Source: Neurospora tetrasperma FGSC 2508 (Eukaryota > Ascomycota > Sordariomycetes > Sordariales > Sordariaceae). Taken from it: a DNA stretch of 64,000 bases. This document shows positions 47,224 to 59,153 of this stretch, piece after piece (within the stretch, counting starts at the first letter, position 1; every line of letters starts with the position of its first letter). The notes below the pieces were generated by a model. The model had not been told where the DNA came from, searched no databases, and saw only the letters and a list, made by a program, of their open reading frames with translations. The DNA lies in NCBI RefSeq assembly GCF_000213175.1, contig NW_009799179.1, positions 6,369,519 to 6,433,518 of the forward strand. The letters are read 5' to 3'. Position numbers and translations under genes: made by a program.

Positions 47224-50200
47224 GTCGAATACTGGTTGAAATTACAGACTTGAAAACGTAAGAGGTGGTGCTGAGATGCGGGTGAATATCGAGTCCTTCA
47301 CAGAATCTCTGCAGTAGCAAGTTCCCGAGGGGAGGGCGAGATATTGGGTGATGTATCTCGGACGCTGGAGAGGTCTTCGTGGAAAACGGAAGGCAATGTC
47401 AAACCAAAAAAAGATTAGGTTGTTAACAGTGAAGGAAGGAGAACTCCAGGGTAGCTTATCCGACAGGTGGTGGGCGAAAGGTGTGACGTTTGCCTCTCTG
47501 GGGTGTCGGTCTCTGTTCACGCTCAGATGACTGCCTGGAACCGCGTGAAGGGTACCGGTGATCGAAAAGTGAAGCCGGATACAACGATGCCTGATCGAGA
47601 GTGCAGAAATAGGTGAATATGAGACGGAAGGTTCCAAATCTGGTGTCCGCAACCTCAGATATGATGTCAAGCAATCACAAGGAAGATCGGGATTTGCGAA
47701 AGAAATGCAAACACGGAATTCATCCGGGAGAACGGGTCGCTGTATGTGCGTGATGCAAAATGCTGCTAGGTAGAGTGTATTGTTTTGTACAGCCTGGGGT
47801 GCGGCGTGGATCCAGCCCTTTATCGTCTTTGTGTGGATTCCGTGTCGTTTGGAAACTCGAGTTCTTTATGCGTCCAACTCGTCCCTTTTCGATGTACTGT
47901 TGTAAGCAAGGAGTGTCTTCCTAGACAGGCTGCTGTTGCTGTTGCTGTTGGAAAAGAAGGACTGGAGTGATGGTGCATAACCAAATGAGGGAAATGAATG
48001 TGGTGGGATGAAATCCGCTTCTCGAGTCCAGACAGGGGCACCTGATCTAAGATGAGGCTCTCACTCTCGAAGGATATCCCGTCAACGAAGGAGCGTGATG
48101 GGGACACAAGTTCAAAGGAAGGAAGTTGCGTGGAGAGAAGGGGGAAGGGGAAGGGGAAGGGGAAGGGGAGGAAAGCAAGGAGCGGACAGACGTCTTTCCA
48201 AAAGGATTGCAACCAGAACTGGCGAGACGGGGAGAAAGGCCAGGAAAAGAACAAACTGCGGGGGCCAGACGCCGTCGAGTGTAACGTCAAGTTACCTGGA
48301 CCTGGCCCCAGAGATGATGAGTTAGTAGTTTGTGGAAGTATCGCCTACTCGGGTATGAGCCGTCCATGAGCACGGTTGACCATGTCACTTTTACATGAGA
48401 TACACATGGCGTTCCTGCATGATGATACCTCCACACTACACCACTGGCGGATGCGTTACCACGACGGGCGTCGCAGTGATCGGCCATTTTGGACGATTCG
48501 TTCGTCTCTCTTTTTCTTTTCGAAGATGCAGTCTCGATATGTATGTACCGGCAAAAAGGCACATCCAGCGACATGGAAGGTGTCCATCCAGGAACCATGC
48601 CCGTGCCTGCCTCGGTGGGTCAACAAACTTTATTTACGGTTTTTTGTTGGCCGTCTGGTCATTGCTCCCTGTAACCCACCAATGGGAAAACGGAAGGTCG
48701 CTTCAGCTACTAGTACCTGGTACCTGTGCCACCTCCAAAGTGCCGCCGACGAACAACCCCCTCCCCCCTTTTTTTTTCTTTTTCTTCTTCCCAACTCATA
48801 TTTTGATTGGTGGACGAAAGATGCGAATATCGACGATAACAACTGCTCGAGCAAATCAAAAACAATCATCCTGATTTACAAGTGATGAAGACTCACGTTG
48901 ACGGACTATCTGAATTTGACAGCTCCGTTGTAGCAACCGCGTGCTCGTCGGAGGGTTGCCTGAGGCCGCTGTCGCTTCTCGCGGTTACATACGCCATCCC
49001 GGCCGGGCCTGCTAGACCCTTTCACCATCAAGGTATCTGTCCGTCATCCTCCATCTCCATCAGACCAAGCTAGCCCCCGCCCAGAAAGGGACCATACCCT
49101 AGATCGAAATTTTAATCTGACCCTAGCGTCGTTATGCATTTGCTGGGAGAGGTTGTCATGATTGCGTATTCATGTCTGGAATCACTTCAGGTCTGATGGA
49201 TTTCGGGTTCATGCATTGCACTGCCGCATGTTTCAAACACTCGTGCCGTATCCAGAAGATGCGATTCAATTCATCACCACTCATCCGCCGGCCGTTCTCC
49301 CCAGAACAGAAAACGGAAAAATCCTCACCACACCCCGCGGACATTGCGGATGATCCACCAAGGACCCCAGGTCCATGCAACGCCCCACGCGCCTCTGTCC
49401 ATTCAGCAATGCCGTTGACGAGTTCAGTGGAAACATTTGAGCCACGCCAATGTTCCTTGCATCTGAAACGACGCTAAGATTGCTGGACATGGGACTTGGA
49501 TTGGTTTGGTGTTGAACTCTTGTTTCTGAACGGCCCGTTTCGCCAGTTTCGGGGTTTGTCTTTCGAGCTGCAAATCCTGAATATATGAGTTTACTTTTCC
49601 ATGAGTAGTGCTTGGGATACAGAGGGCATTTGACGACGATGACCTCAAACGTGGGTTAGGTTTAGATGAAAGCACCCTAAGCGTATAAGTATTCGATACC
49701 TACTACCTAGGTGACAATGAACTAAGGAAGTCCATGGCAGCGTGGTCGAGCGGTGCCCTGCCCCTGTGGTGCGCAGCCCAGAGCTCTAGCAAGCACGGGC
49801 ATGCCGTGCAGGCAACCCAACGGGCATGACGGCGGCCGGGGATGAGGAGACGGAAGTTACCTAAGGTAGGTACCTTTAGGTAGAGGGGAGGTAGATACGG
49901 TAGAGGAACAGCCTGCCAGTTCAGAAGTCCCCGCTGCCCGGGCTGAAGTGTCCCCCGGTATGTAACAAGTGCTCGGCGGAGCACTCCTCTGAAGCCGCTT
50001 AGTGGCGTCAAGTCTTTGCCCTACGCAAGTGGATCTACTCTAAGTACCCAGAGGTAGAGATTAGGTAGTGCAAGCCTGTTCTCCCTTAGGTTCCGTCCCC
50101 GCCTTTTACGCGACGTGCTCTCGGCCTCTATCTAGGTTGGGATTTCTGTAATCTTCTTTTTCTCGTGCGGCCTTTGTTCTGCTTCGGTAATGTGTCGCTC

Positions 50201-51243
50201 AATATTTTTTTTTCCTTTTTTTTTCCCTACAAAGTCGGACGAGAGACATGGGTAGGTAGCTGTGTATATAGCATCATCTACGGCGCAATGCAAGATGCCT
50301 CCCGGTTTTGTGTCACATGCGGCACACCTCAGCTCAGCTTGCGCCCAGCTGAAGTGAGTTCTGACTCGTGCTACCTCCTACAGTCTCGAAAAAGTGAGAG
50401 CACAAGAGTGCCAAACAGCTCTTCATGTCGAGCCATAACAGGTGTTTGAAGAGCTGCTACCGGAAACAGCAAAACATCTTGACATCATACGTGCTTGCGA
50501 ATCTGCTAGGAGCTGGAAGGAATGGAATATTGTGCTTCGGCGGCGAGAAGGACCAACTACACGGGACAAGTGCCGTTACCGACTCGGTAATCCTGGCTGG
50601 TCGAGCCAATTGAATCCAACGGTGAGACCAACTGCTGCGGGTTGCTGGAAGTTGGTCAAGTAGCATTAGCTATCTCGGGTGACCCGTTTACAAATTGTGT
50701 GAGAAATGCCGACTGACTCGGGTTGGCACGGTTGGTGGCGGAATAGAAATCCAATGTTGGCGGCCTGCTTGCTGGTTATGGTTTGTTGGGACACGAACTC
50801 CCAACGGGTCTCCATGATCGCAGGAAGGAAATCTCGAGCACATGACGGGCGTTATTCTGCGAAATCGTATCCCCCGAGAAGGGCGGAACAATGCCCGGCG
50901 CATGAGATCGAGGAACTCAGCTTCCAGCAGGTTGTTAAGAATAACATGCTGTTTGCAACCAATATCGGGTTGCTCAACAGCTCCCTCCTGTACCTCACTA
51001 AGCCATTGAAGAAATTTGAAGTCACACATGGCCGACATGTGAGTAGCTCCGCGCACAATCGTGATCATAGGAAAATTGAGCTTCAAACCTTCTTGTATAT
51101 AGTAACCAGTACGCCGCCAAGATCCAATAACCGCTAAAAAGAAAGTCAACAGACAGTGAGAAAGCAGCTGATAATTTGAGACAGGTACCCTTTTCATATC
51201 CCGTTGAATCATTTTTCCCCGACCTAAGCTACACATCCCGCGC
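47224..51243. other. Long intergenic stretch without a supported gene
   Basis: About 4 kb. It contains a CTGTTG trinucleotide-type repeat at about 47930-47950, a (GGGGAA)n tract at 48140-48168, and TACCTA/AGGTA palindromic clusters at 49700-49712 and 49857-49895. Frames here are short, hit low-complexity sequence or have no recognisable product. The right end is the 3' flank of PWP1. Confidence 0.5.
48140..48168 (+). repeat. (GGGGAA)n tract with G-quadruplex potential
   Basis: Five G tracts of four or five bases, each separated by AA, about 0.9 kb upstream of the start of the 46222-47223 gene. A related shorter tract lies at 12134-12155. Confidence 0.85.
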
Positions 51244-52919
51244 TTACTCGTCATCTTCATCCATTGAGTCCTGGTCAGATCCGGACTCGTCCTCGTCATC
51301 ATCATCATCCTCGCCGTCCTCACTGCTGCTGTCCTCAACGTCATTGACCGCGACAAGCTTATCCTCAACATCCTCATCAGTGGCCTTGGTAGGCACCTTT
51401 TGAGCGAAGAACTTGCGGACGCCAGCGTTGGTGGAGGTATCCCAAACGGAAACGGTTCCCTTGCTGCCCGCAACCGCAAGTCTGAAGGCAACCTCAGGAT
51501 CAGGACCGAATGTTGTCGAGAAGACCTTGCCGACGTCAAAGTCGCGGGACACCACGAGTGAGGGACCCTCGGCAGTGATGTTCCACAATTTGACGGTCTT
51601 GTCAGTAGATCCCGTGGCCATGTATCCGGGAATGACGGGGTTGAGATCGAAAGAAGACACCGACTCGTCGTGCGCCTGGAGCTTCCAAACCGACTTACTG
51701 ACCGCAGGATCCTTGGTAGTGTTTCGGGCATCAAAGTAATGGATGATGCCGTTCTCGGTCGAGACGTAGAAGAAGTTGGGGTCGTGAGGATCCCATCTAA
51801 CGTTCTCGACATCGCTCTCCACGCCCACACGCATGGGCTGCTCATTGGGCGCACGCATATCGGCGATGGCAACGGTGCGATCGTAAGAACCGGACAACAG
51901 CACTGTCGACTCAACCGCGTGCCAGGCTAGCGAGCACACCTTGTCGGTATGGTAGCTATACGACTTGGCGCACTTGGTGGTGTGAAGATCCCACAGCTTG
52001 ACCGTCTTGTCGGCAGAGGCGGACGCTAGCAAGTTGCGGTGCTTCCTGTTGGCGGCGAGGGCCAAGACAGCATCGACGTGATACTCGTCGTTGGCCTTCT
52101 TGGACTTCTTCTTCTTCTTCTTCTTTTTCTCGTCCTCGGGATTGCCGCCCTGTCCCAGAATAGCGTTGGGGTACATGCAATCCACCGTGTCGAGGTCCCA
52201 AATCTCAATATCAGGGTCGAACGTGCCGATGGCGACAAAGTTGCCAATAGAGTCCTTGTCGACGCCCGGCTTGCTAACGGGGATATCGAGCCATTCGAGG
52301 CATAGTGGTATCGCGGGAAGCATAATGTCGTGGTGGACGTAAAGGTTGTCGGCGGCATCTTCGTAAACATAGACCTCGAGATGTGCAAGTTCGTCTTCGA
52401 TCTTGGCGGCCAGCAGAAGGTTGTCGGTGGCCAAAATTTGGAGATCTTCGCGGTCCTCATCGTCCTCTTCCTCCTCCTTCAGCGTGATATACGGATCCTC
52501 CTGGTTAGACTCGTAGTAGGCGAGCGACTTCACGTTGCCGAACATGCCCATTTGTTGCGCCTCGCCCACGTTGTCATCATCGTCGTCGTAGTGCTCCAGG
52601 TCGTACTCCTTGAGGTCGTCATCAATCTCAATCCTACGAGGGATCAGTTAGCAATGGTAGTTCCAATGTCGAAACTGTCAGCCGAAACATACTCATCGCG
52701 CGTATCAACCTTCATGGCCGTATCGTCGTCCTCCTTGTCGGAAACGTTGCCATTGGCCTCCTTCTCCTTGGCCTCATCCAAGTCGTCCTGGGCATCATCG
52801 AGCTGGAGCTTGGCCAAAGCAGCAATGCGCTCGAACTCCTTCTCGTCGAAGGTGTACTTGGTAGGGAAAGGCGCCGCAAAGCCTCGCGGCACCCAGGCGG
52901 TGGTCGTGATCATGGACAT
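51244..52919 (-). CDS. PWP1: WD40 ribosome-biogenesis protein Pwp1
   Basis: Two exons (52919-52693, 52633-51244) give 538 residues; yeast Pwp1 has 576. The acidic N-terminus starts MSMITTTAWVPRGFAAPFP, and exon 2 opens with DLKEYDLEHYDDDDD, a Pwp1 signature. WD repeats follow: VAIGTFDPDIEIWDLD, LLASASADKTVKLWDL, LLSGSYDRTVAIADMR, MATGSTDKTVKLWNI and LAVAGSKGTVSVWDTS. A lysine run (KKKKKKKKSKK) in a loop may be a nuclear or nucleolar signal. The C-terminus is a run of Asp/Glu/Ser. Pwp1 is part of early 66S pre-ribosomes and is needed for 27S rRNA processing. The intron is 59 nt with a GTATGT donor. Divergent from PRP16, with 585 bp between start codons. Confidence 0.94.
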
Positions 52920-53504
52920 TGTCGCAACGTAATGGCGATGTATCGGTCACGGGTTGCGGGAGAAAGCCGGCAAGATTCTGCCGGATAAAAGAGAAGGGAA
53001 GGTTAAAAAAGGAAAAGAAAAGAAAAAGGTGCTGTTGGCCACAGGTCGAACTCTCCAGGTGCTGTGTGAGTGTTGCGACGGAACGGCAGTACAGGACGAA
53101 ACAGCGTAAGTTACGGGCAAATTTTGGTTACGCGACCTGACCGATTTTGCCAGTGGAAAATGGACTTTTTAGTGGGGACGCATGGCGGGGCTTATCTTAT
53201 CGTAGAGACAGCGTCCACCGTTGCATCATTGGACGGGACCTCAATAGCCAGTCGCTAGAGGTAGGTACGTACCTAGGTACCTCCTCTGAGCTCCTTTAGC
53301 CCAGTGTAGTGTACGGTTCACAGTCGCAGCGGTCCACGCCAAGCATGGAAGGTGCTGCAGTGCTGTCTGGTCGCTGTCTCGACCCTCGTCACTCCTGGGG
53401 AAGTTAAATTTCCATTGTCAACAAACCATCGCCAACCAAGTCTTTTACGCGACTCTGGGTTGGCCAACTTAAGTTCCCACGCACATACCTATCCTTCAGC
53501 CAAA

Positions 53505-56500
53505 ATGGGTCGCGACGATAATGAAGACCGGTCCTTCAAACGAAGAAAGATCGATTTCAACCCACTTCGCTCCGATGACCGCTTCTCAGATCTCCCGTCG
53601 CGCACGCCACACAAGGGCCCCAGAGGTGCCAATGGCAACAATGGGTCCTTCAACTCCCGAGCTTCAACTCCACGAGTCGGATCCAGGTATAGTGGCGGAG
53701 AGACACCTCGGCAGAAAGAGTTCGACGGTCCCGAGCCCGGCGTAAACGACGACGACGCAACCAATGCCCTCGATCGGGACTGGTACGGCGGTGACGATGA
53801 CCTTGGCGGCCACACGTTTGGCGATGACAGCCACAATCCCTTCGGCGATGAGGGCGCTTGGGCAGCCCAGGAGAGGGAGGCGGCCCTGGCGGAGAAGAAA
53901 ATTGGGCAGATGGCGCGCGGTATGAGCGTCCGGCAGATTCAGAAACAAAAGGATGCCGACGCCTGGGAGACAAACCGGATGCTCACCTCAGGCGTGGCGC
54001 AAAGGAGAGATTTGGGACAGGATTTTGAGGATGACCAGGAAGGCACCAGAGTGCATCTCCTAGTGCACGACTTACGACCTCCTTTTCTGGATGGACGAAC
54101 CATCTTCACAAAGCAGTTGGATCCGGTCCCCGCTGTGCGAGATTCTCAAAGCGATATGGCTATCTTCGCTCGAAAAGGAAGTAAGGTGGTCAGGGAAAGG
54201 AGGACACAACGGGAGCGCCAAAGACAGGCGCAGGAGGCTACCAAGGTGGCAGGAACTGCACTAGGCAACCTGATGGGAGTCAAGGAGGAAGATACCGACA
54301 GCGCCTTGCCTATCGCTGTGGAGGAGGAGGCCGGCAAAAGCAAAAACATGAACAAGTTCAGTGAACACATGAAGGAGAACGAGGGTGCCAGCAATTTCAG
54401 CCAAAGCAAGTCCCTGAAGGAACAACGCGAATTCCTTCCTGCCTTTGCTGTACGGGAGGACCTGCTGCGTGTGATCCGTGACAATCAGGTTGTCATTGTG
54501 ATTGGAGAAACAGGCTCTGGTAAAACGACACAGCTTACCCAATTTCTCTACGAGGACGGCTACGGCAAGACGGGCATGATCGGTTGCACCCAGCCCAGGA
54601 GAGTCGCGGCCATGAGTGTAGCGAAGCGTGTTGCTGAGGAGATGGAGGTGAAGCTTGGCAGCACGGTAGGCTACGCCATCCGCTTCGAGGATTGCACGAG
54701 CAAGGATACGGTCATCAAGTACATGACGGATGGTGTTCTTTTACGAGAATCGCTGAATGAACCAGACCTGGACCGCTACTCATGCGTTATCATGGACGAA
54801 GCTCACGAAAGAGCCCTCAACACTGATGTCTTGATGGGCTTGTTCAAGAAAATCCTTCAAAGACGCCGCGACTTGAAGCTGATTGTCACGTCTGCGACGA
54901 TGAATGCAAAGCGGTTCTCAGACTTCTATGGGGGTGCACCCGAGTTTACTATTCCCGGAAGAACCTTCCCTGTCGACATCATGTTCCATCGGTCACCTGT
55001 CGAAGATTACGTGGACCAGGCTGTGCAGCAAGTTCTGGCGATTCACGTAGGAAAACCAGCAGGCGATATCCTCGTTTTCATGACCGGCCAGGAAGATATT
55101 GAGGTGACCTGCGAGCTCATCCGCGAGCGGCTCGATGCCCTCAACGACCCACCGAAACTCAGTATCCTTCCCATCTACAGTCAGATGCCCGCAGACTTAC
55201 AGGCCAAGATTTTCGACAGGGCCGCTCCGGGTGTCCGAAAGGTCATCGTGGCCACGAATATCGCGGAAACCAGTTTGACGGTGGATGGTATTATGTACGT
55301 GGTTGATGCAGGCTATTCAAAGCTCAAGGTATACAATCCACGAATGGGTATGGATACCCTTCAAATTACGCCTATTTCGCAAGCAAACGCCATGCAGCGC
55401 GCTGGTCGTGCGGGTCGCACTGGGCCTGGCCAAGCATATCATCTCTTCACCGAGAAGGCCTTCAAAGAGGAGATGTACATGCAAACCATTCCGGAGATTC
55501 AGAGAACGAATCTTAGCAATACCGTTTTACTCCTCAAGTCGCTCGGTGTTAAAGACCTCCTTGATTTCGACTTTATGGATCCACCACCTCAGGATACCAT
55601 CAGTACATCTCTCTTCGATTTGTGGGCGTTGGGAGCACTGGACAACCTAGGTGAGCTCACCGACTTGGGACGGAAGATGAACGCGTTCCCGATGGACCCA
55701 CCCCTTGCAAAACTGCTCATCACCTCGGAGGAATATGGGTGCAGCGAGGAAATGGTCACCATCGTTTCGATGCTTTCCGTTCCCAACGTATTCTACCGGC
55801 CCAAAGAACGACAAGAGGAGTCAGATGCGGCTCGCGAGAAGTTCTTTGTGCCAGAATCAGACCACTTGACCTATCTGCACGTTTACACACAATGGAAGGC
55901 CAACGGGTATAACGACGGTTGGTGCGTGCGACACTTTTTGCACTCCAAGTCTCTCCGTCGTGCCAAGGAAGTCCGCGAGCAGCTCCTGGACATCATGAAG
56001 ATGCAGAACATGAAGATGATGAGCTGTGGCACCGACTGGGATGTTATTCGCAAGTGCATTTGCTCTGGCTACTACCACCAGGCAGCAAAGGTCAAGGGCA
56101 TTGGGGAGTATATCAACTTGAGGACCAGTGTCACCGTCCAATTGCATCCGACAAGTGCGCTTTATGGACTGGGCTTCTTGCCAGACTACGTGGTGTACCA
56201 CGAGCTGATCCTCACAAGTAAAGAGTACATGTCGACGGTGACCTCGGTGGACCCCCACTGGTTGGCGGATCTCGGTGGTGTGTTTTATTCGGTCAAGGAG
56301 AAAGGATATTCGGCGCGGGAGAAGAGGATCACAGAGACGGAGTTCAACAGGAAAATGGAGATTGAGGCGCGGATGGCAGCGGACAAGAAGCGGCAAGAGG
56401 ATCAGCTGCACGAAGAAGAGCTTCAGCTTGAGAAGAAGGCGGCCCCGTCCAAGGACAAGAAGGTGGTTAAAGCGGGTGCCGTGGTGAAGCCAGTCAGGAA

Positions 56501-56522
56501 ACGTGCTGGAAGAGGATTCTAG
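53505..56522 (+). CDS. PRP16: DEAH-box pre-mRNA splicing helicase Prp16
   Basis: A single exon of 1005 residues. Prp16 (DHX38) remodels the spliceosome before the second step of splicing. Helicase motifs: Walker [10 protein letters not shown] at about residue 334, DEAH at 431-434, SAT at 463-465, and QRAGRAGR at about 631-638, followed by the winged-helix, ratchet and OB-type regions typical of DEAH proteins. What separates it from Prp2, Prp22 and Prp43 is the N-terminal text [20 protein letters not shown] with [18 protein letters not shown], and [11 protein letters not shown] after the SAT motif. The N-terminus is disordered with SR/KR-rich patches (SFKRRKIDF), fitting a nuclear protein. The open frame reaches back to 53352, but the MGRDDNED start lies in a good CCAAAATGG context and matches the family N-terminus. 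Confidence 0.96.
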   Translation: MGRDDNEDRSFKRRKIDFNPLRSDDRFSDLPSRTPHKGPRGANGNNGSFNSRASTPRVGSRYSGGETPRQKEFDGPEPGVNDDDATNALDRDWYGGDDDLGGHTFGDDSHNPFGDEGAWAAQEREAALAEKKIGQMARGMSVRQIQKQKDADAWETNRMLTSGVAQRRDLGQDFEDDQEGTRVHLLVHDLRPPFLDGRTIFTKQLDPVPAVRDSQSDMAIFARKGSKVVRERRTQRERQRQAQEATKVAGTALGNLMGVKEEDTDSALPIAVEEEAGKSKNMNKFSEHMKENEGASNFSQSKSLKEQREFLPAFAVREDLLRVIRDNQVVIVIGETGSGKTTQLTQFLYEDGYGKTGMIGCTQPRRVAAMSVAKRVAEEMEVKLGSTVGYAIRFEDCTSKDTVIKYMTDGVLLRESLNEPDLDRYSCVIMDEAHERALNTDVLMGLFKKILQRRRDLKLIVTSATMNAKRFSDFYGGAPEFTIPGRTFPVDIMFHRSPVEDYVDQAVQQVLAIHVGKPAGDILVFMTGQEDIEVTCELIRERLDALNDPPKLSILPIYSQMPADLQAKIFDRAAPGVRKVIVATNIAETSLTVDGIMYVVDAGYSKLKVYNPRMGMDTLQITPISQANAMQRAGRAGRTGPGQAYHLFTEKAFKEEMYMQTIPEIQRTNLSNTVLLLKSLGVKDLLDFDFMDPPPQDTISTSLFDLWALGALDNLGELTDLGRKMNAFPMDPPLAKLLITSEEYGCSEEMVTIVSMLSVPNVFYRPKERQEESDAAREKFFVPESDHLTYLHVYTQWKANGYNDGWCVRHFLHSKSLRRAKEVREQLLDIMKMQNMKMMSCGTDWDVIRKCICSGYYHQAAKVKGIGEYINLRTSVTVQLHPTSALYGLGFLPDYVVYHELILTSKEYMSTVTSVDPHWLADLGGVFYSVKEKGYSAREKRITETEFNRKMEIEARMAADKKRQEDQLHEEELQLEKKAAPSKDKKVVKAGAVVKPVRKRAGRGF

Positions 56523-57013
56523 ACGAACATTTTGGATATTGAAGCCCTGGAGTTCAAGCTCGAGTCATTCCCGGGAGCAGCACGTAATGAATAGGTAAAA
56601 TAAACAGGGCGTGCCCTATGAAAAGGGCCCAACCCGCATGAGTAAACAAATGGGAACCCCATAGCAACGATAGCCGGGCTGTTAGCAAAGTGGGGAATGG
56701 GAATGTTCGGGTATCTGACCCCTGGTCTCGGCCAGGATCGGCAGTGATGACAGATGATAATGCAATTCAATGACTGAACTTTATATGACTCTACTTACTT
56801 TCCCTTCTTTGTATCGCAACTTTTTTTTCCTTCCTGGAGATTGTGTTACGTTACGGTGTTTTCTCTGCGTTCATTAGTAGCTTGGTTGTGTACAACCCCC
56901 CAAGATCCAAATTCTGACGTCGCCAGATAAACGACGACAGCAGTGAAGGGAACAACAGCACTGCCATCAAGAACATCAGTCCTAAGCAAGGCACCAACCA
57001 ATATTCATTAAAG

Positions 57014-58444
57014 ATGCAGAGCTTGAAGTCGGCGTCGGTGACTAACGCCGTCCGAAGCGCTACCCGCATCTCCCAGCGTGTAGTATCGCGCAAGACTCGC
57101 ACTCTCAGCACCCTCAACAGCTCCGCCGTCACCATCCTTCGTCCCCAAACCAGTCGCAACGTCTCCCGCAACCCAGCCAATGGGCTTAGCGCAACCCTCC
57201 TCACGTCCAGGACGCAGCACGCCCGCCATGGCTCCTCGTCCGCCTCGCCGTCGGAGGCCCTTCAGAAGACTCCCCTCTACGACCTCCACCTCGCCCACGG
57301 CGCCCAGATGGTTCCCTTCGGCGGCTTCCACATGCCGGTGCAGTACAAGGGTCTTTCAGTAAGTGCTTCGCACGCCTTCACGCGCGAACACTCCTCCATC
57401 TTCGACGTCAGCCACATGGTGCAGCGCATCTTCTCCGGCTCAGGAGCCCGCGAGTTCCTCGAGCGCGTCACGCCCTCCGACTTGGCCTCGCTGGGCGTCC
57501 ACCGCAGCACCCTGTCGGTGCTGCTCAAGGCGGACGGGTCTGGCGGCATTGTGGACGACACCATCCTCACCAAGCTGGCCGAGGACAAGTTCTACGTCGT
57601 CACCAACGCTGGCTGCCGCGAGAAGGATAATGAGTACTTTGACCAGGAGCTCGCCAAGGCCAAAGCATCCGGGTTGGAAGTGAGCCAGGAGCAGCTGGAT
57701 GGCTGGGGACTGGTGGCCTTGCAAGGACCCGAGGCTGAGGCGGTGCTGGCTGATGCCCTCGACGGCAACACCGATCTGAAGCAGCTCTACTTTGGCCAGT
57801 CGGTGTACGGCAAGGTGAAGCTTGATGGTGGTAAAACCAGCGCGCCCTTGCTGATCAGCCGTGGCGGCTACACGGGCGAGGACGGGTTCGAGATTTCCAT
57901 CCCGCCATCCGAGACCGTCGAGGTCACAGAGAAGCTACTCCACGTGGGCGGTGCCGAGAAGGTCCAGCTCGCCGGTCTCGGCGCGCGCGACTCCCTCCGC
58001 CTGGAAGCGGGCATGTGCCTGTACGGGCACGACCTGGACGAGACGGTGTCTCCCGTCGAGGCCGCTTTGAGCTGGATCATTCCCCCGAACCGCCGCAAGG
58101 CGGATGCCGGGTACTACGGCGCCGAGACCATCCACTCGCAGCTGACTCCCAAGAGCAAAGGAGGAAACGGCGTTGCCCGCCGTCGCGTCGGCTTTATTGT
58201 GACTGGTGCCCCCGCCAGAGAAGGCGCGGAGATCGTGGCCAAGGGGGACCCGACTACGAAGCTTGGTAGGATCACGAGCGGGTGTCCGAGCCCCAGTCTA
58301 GGGAAGAACATTGCGATGGGGTATATCAAGGATGGCCAGCACAAGAGCGGGACGGAGGTGGAAGTGCTGGTGAGAGGAAAGCCCAGGCCGGCGGTGGTAA
58401 CCAAGATGCCGTTTGTGCCTAGCAAGTACTACAAGTCTGCTTAG
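57014..58444 (+). CDS. GCV1: Mitochondrial aminomethyltransferase (glycine cleavage T protein)
   Basis: A single exon of 476 residues. T protein moves the methylene group from the H-protein aminomethyl-lipoyl arm to tetrahydrofolate and releases ammonia. The first about 80 residues are rich in Arg, Ser, Thr and Ala with almost no acidic residues (RTLSTLNSS, RHGSSSAS), a mitochondrial presequence longer than usual. The folded part starts at KTPLYDLHLAHGAQMVPFGG and has MPVQY, SIFDVSHM, RVTPSDLASLG, DGGIVDDT-like SGGIVDDTILT, GWGLVALQGP, SRGGYTGEDGFEI, GLGARDSLRLEAG and CLYGHDLDE, all expected for GcvT, ending with RGKPRPAVVTKMPFVP. A GTAAGT at about 57360 sits inside conserved coding text and is not used as a splice site. 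Needed with the P, H and L proteins for glycine breakdown and one-carbon supply. Confidence 0.96.
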   Translation: MQSLKSASVTNAVRSATRISQRVVSRKTRTLSTLNSSAVTILRPQTSRNVSRNPANGLSATLLTSRTQHARHGSSSASPSEALQKTPLYDLHLAHGAQMVPFGGFHMPVQYKGLSVSASHAFTREHSSIFDVSHMVQRIFSGSGAREFLERVTPSDLASLGVHRSTLSVLLKADGSGGIVDDTILTKLAEDKFYVVTNAGCREKDNEYFDQELAKAKASGLEVSQEQLDGWGLVALQGPEAEAVLADALDGNTDLKQLYFGQSVYGKVKLDGGKTSAPLLISRGGYTGEDGFEISIPPSETVEVTEKLLHVGGAEKVQLAGLGARDSLRLEAGMCLYGHDLDETVSPVEAALSWIIPPNRRKADAGYYGAETIHSQLTPKSKGGNGVARRRVGFIVTGAPAREGAEIVAKGDPTTKLGRITSGCPSPSLGKNIAMGYIKDGQHKSGTEVEVLVRGKPRPAVVTKMPFVPSKYYKSA

Positions 58445-59153
58445 AGTACTTGAAGGAGAATAGTACAAGGCTTTATCCACGGGAGGGCAAGGGGGTGAAA
58501 GCTACAAATTAACTGACTACATACGAGAGTGGGACAAAGGAGAGTCATTTTATTCAACAACTATGAATTTCTGCGGCAGGGAAACAAGGGGTATCATAGG
58601 ATCACGAATGGCGTCAAACCGGGCACGGCGATGTTATATATTGTTTTCAACAACTGGGCACAACAGAACAGCTAATGGGCGTATGGAAGCTACTGCTGTT
58701 TTGCCAACGATCAGTCTTGGCGTAGATAAATGGAATATTGGTCTCGTGAACCCAATGCCGCTCTCATGTGATAACTTCTCACAGATATGTTAGCGGACGT
58801 CCTGTCTGTCTGATTACTATAATTATGTTGAATGCGCCAACTCGAGCTACTAGCCGACTGTTGAGATGAGGTATCTAATCTATACTAAACAAAAACAACT
58901 CCGTGAGGCCAATGTTGAATGCTCGCCCATATTCCCATGCAGAGCCTCCCGTGGTGAAGAAGTACATCAAAGAAAGAAATTTGATATAGAACCGAAAGAA
59001 TACATGCATGATGTATAGGTCATGTAATCAACCCGACTCCTGACACGCCATGCCCATCGACGCTATTTTCCTCTTTGTGTGTGTGTGTGTGTGTGTGCGA
59101 ACAGACGTAGTGTGATCTTTTTTTTTGGTTCATGTTCTTCCAACCCGATGCGC
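58445..59153. other. Convergent intergenic region (3' flanks)
   Basis: Between the 3' ends of GCV1 (+) and the kinase gene (-). Contains a (TG)n microsatellite at 59077-59097. No gene recognised. Confidence 0.65.
59077..59097 (+). repeat. (TG)n microsatellite
   Basis: About ten GT units in the 3' flank of the kinase gene. Confidence 0.9.

Noticed and set aside
48376-48885. Frames of 159 and 169 codons
   Set aside because: They contain a phenylalanine run from a T tract, overlap each other in different frames, and have no recognisable product.
50688-51914. 408-residue minus-strand frame
   Set aside because: Shadow of PWP1 in another frame of the same strand; low-complexity Ser/Arg composition and no family marks, while the WD40 frame is clear.
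53352-53504. 51-residue N-terminal extension of PRP16
   Set aside because: No resemblance to Prp16; the MGRDDNED start at 53505 has better context and family fit.
57358-57366. GTAAGT inside GCV1 as a splice donor
   Set aside because: The reading through it (YKGLSVSASHAFTREH) is conserved T-protein sequence, and no matching acceptor is needed.
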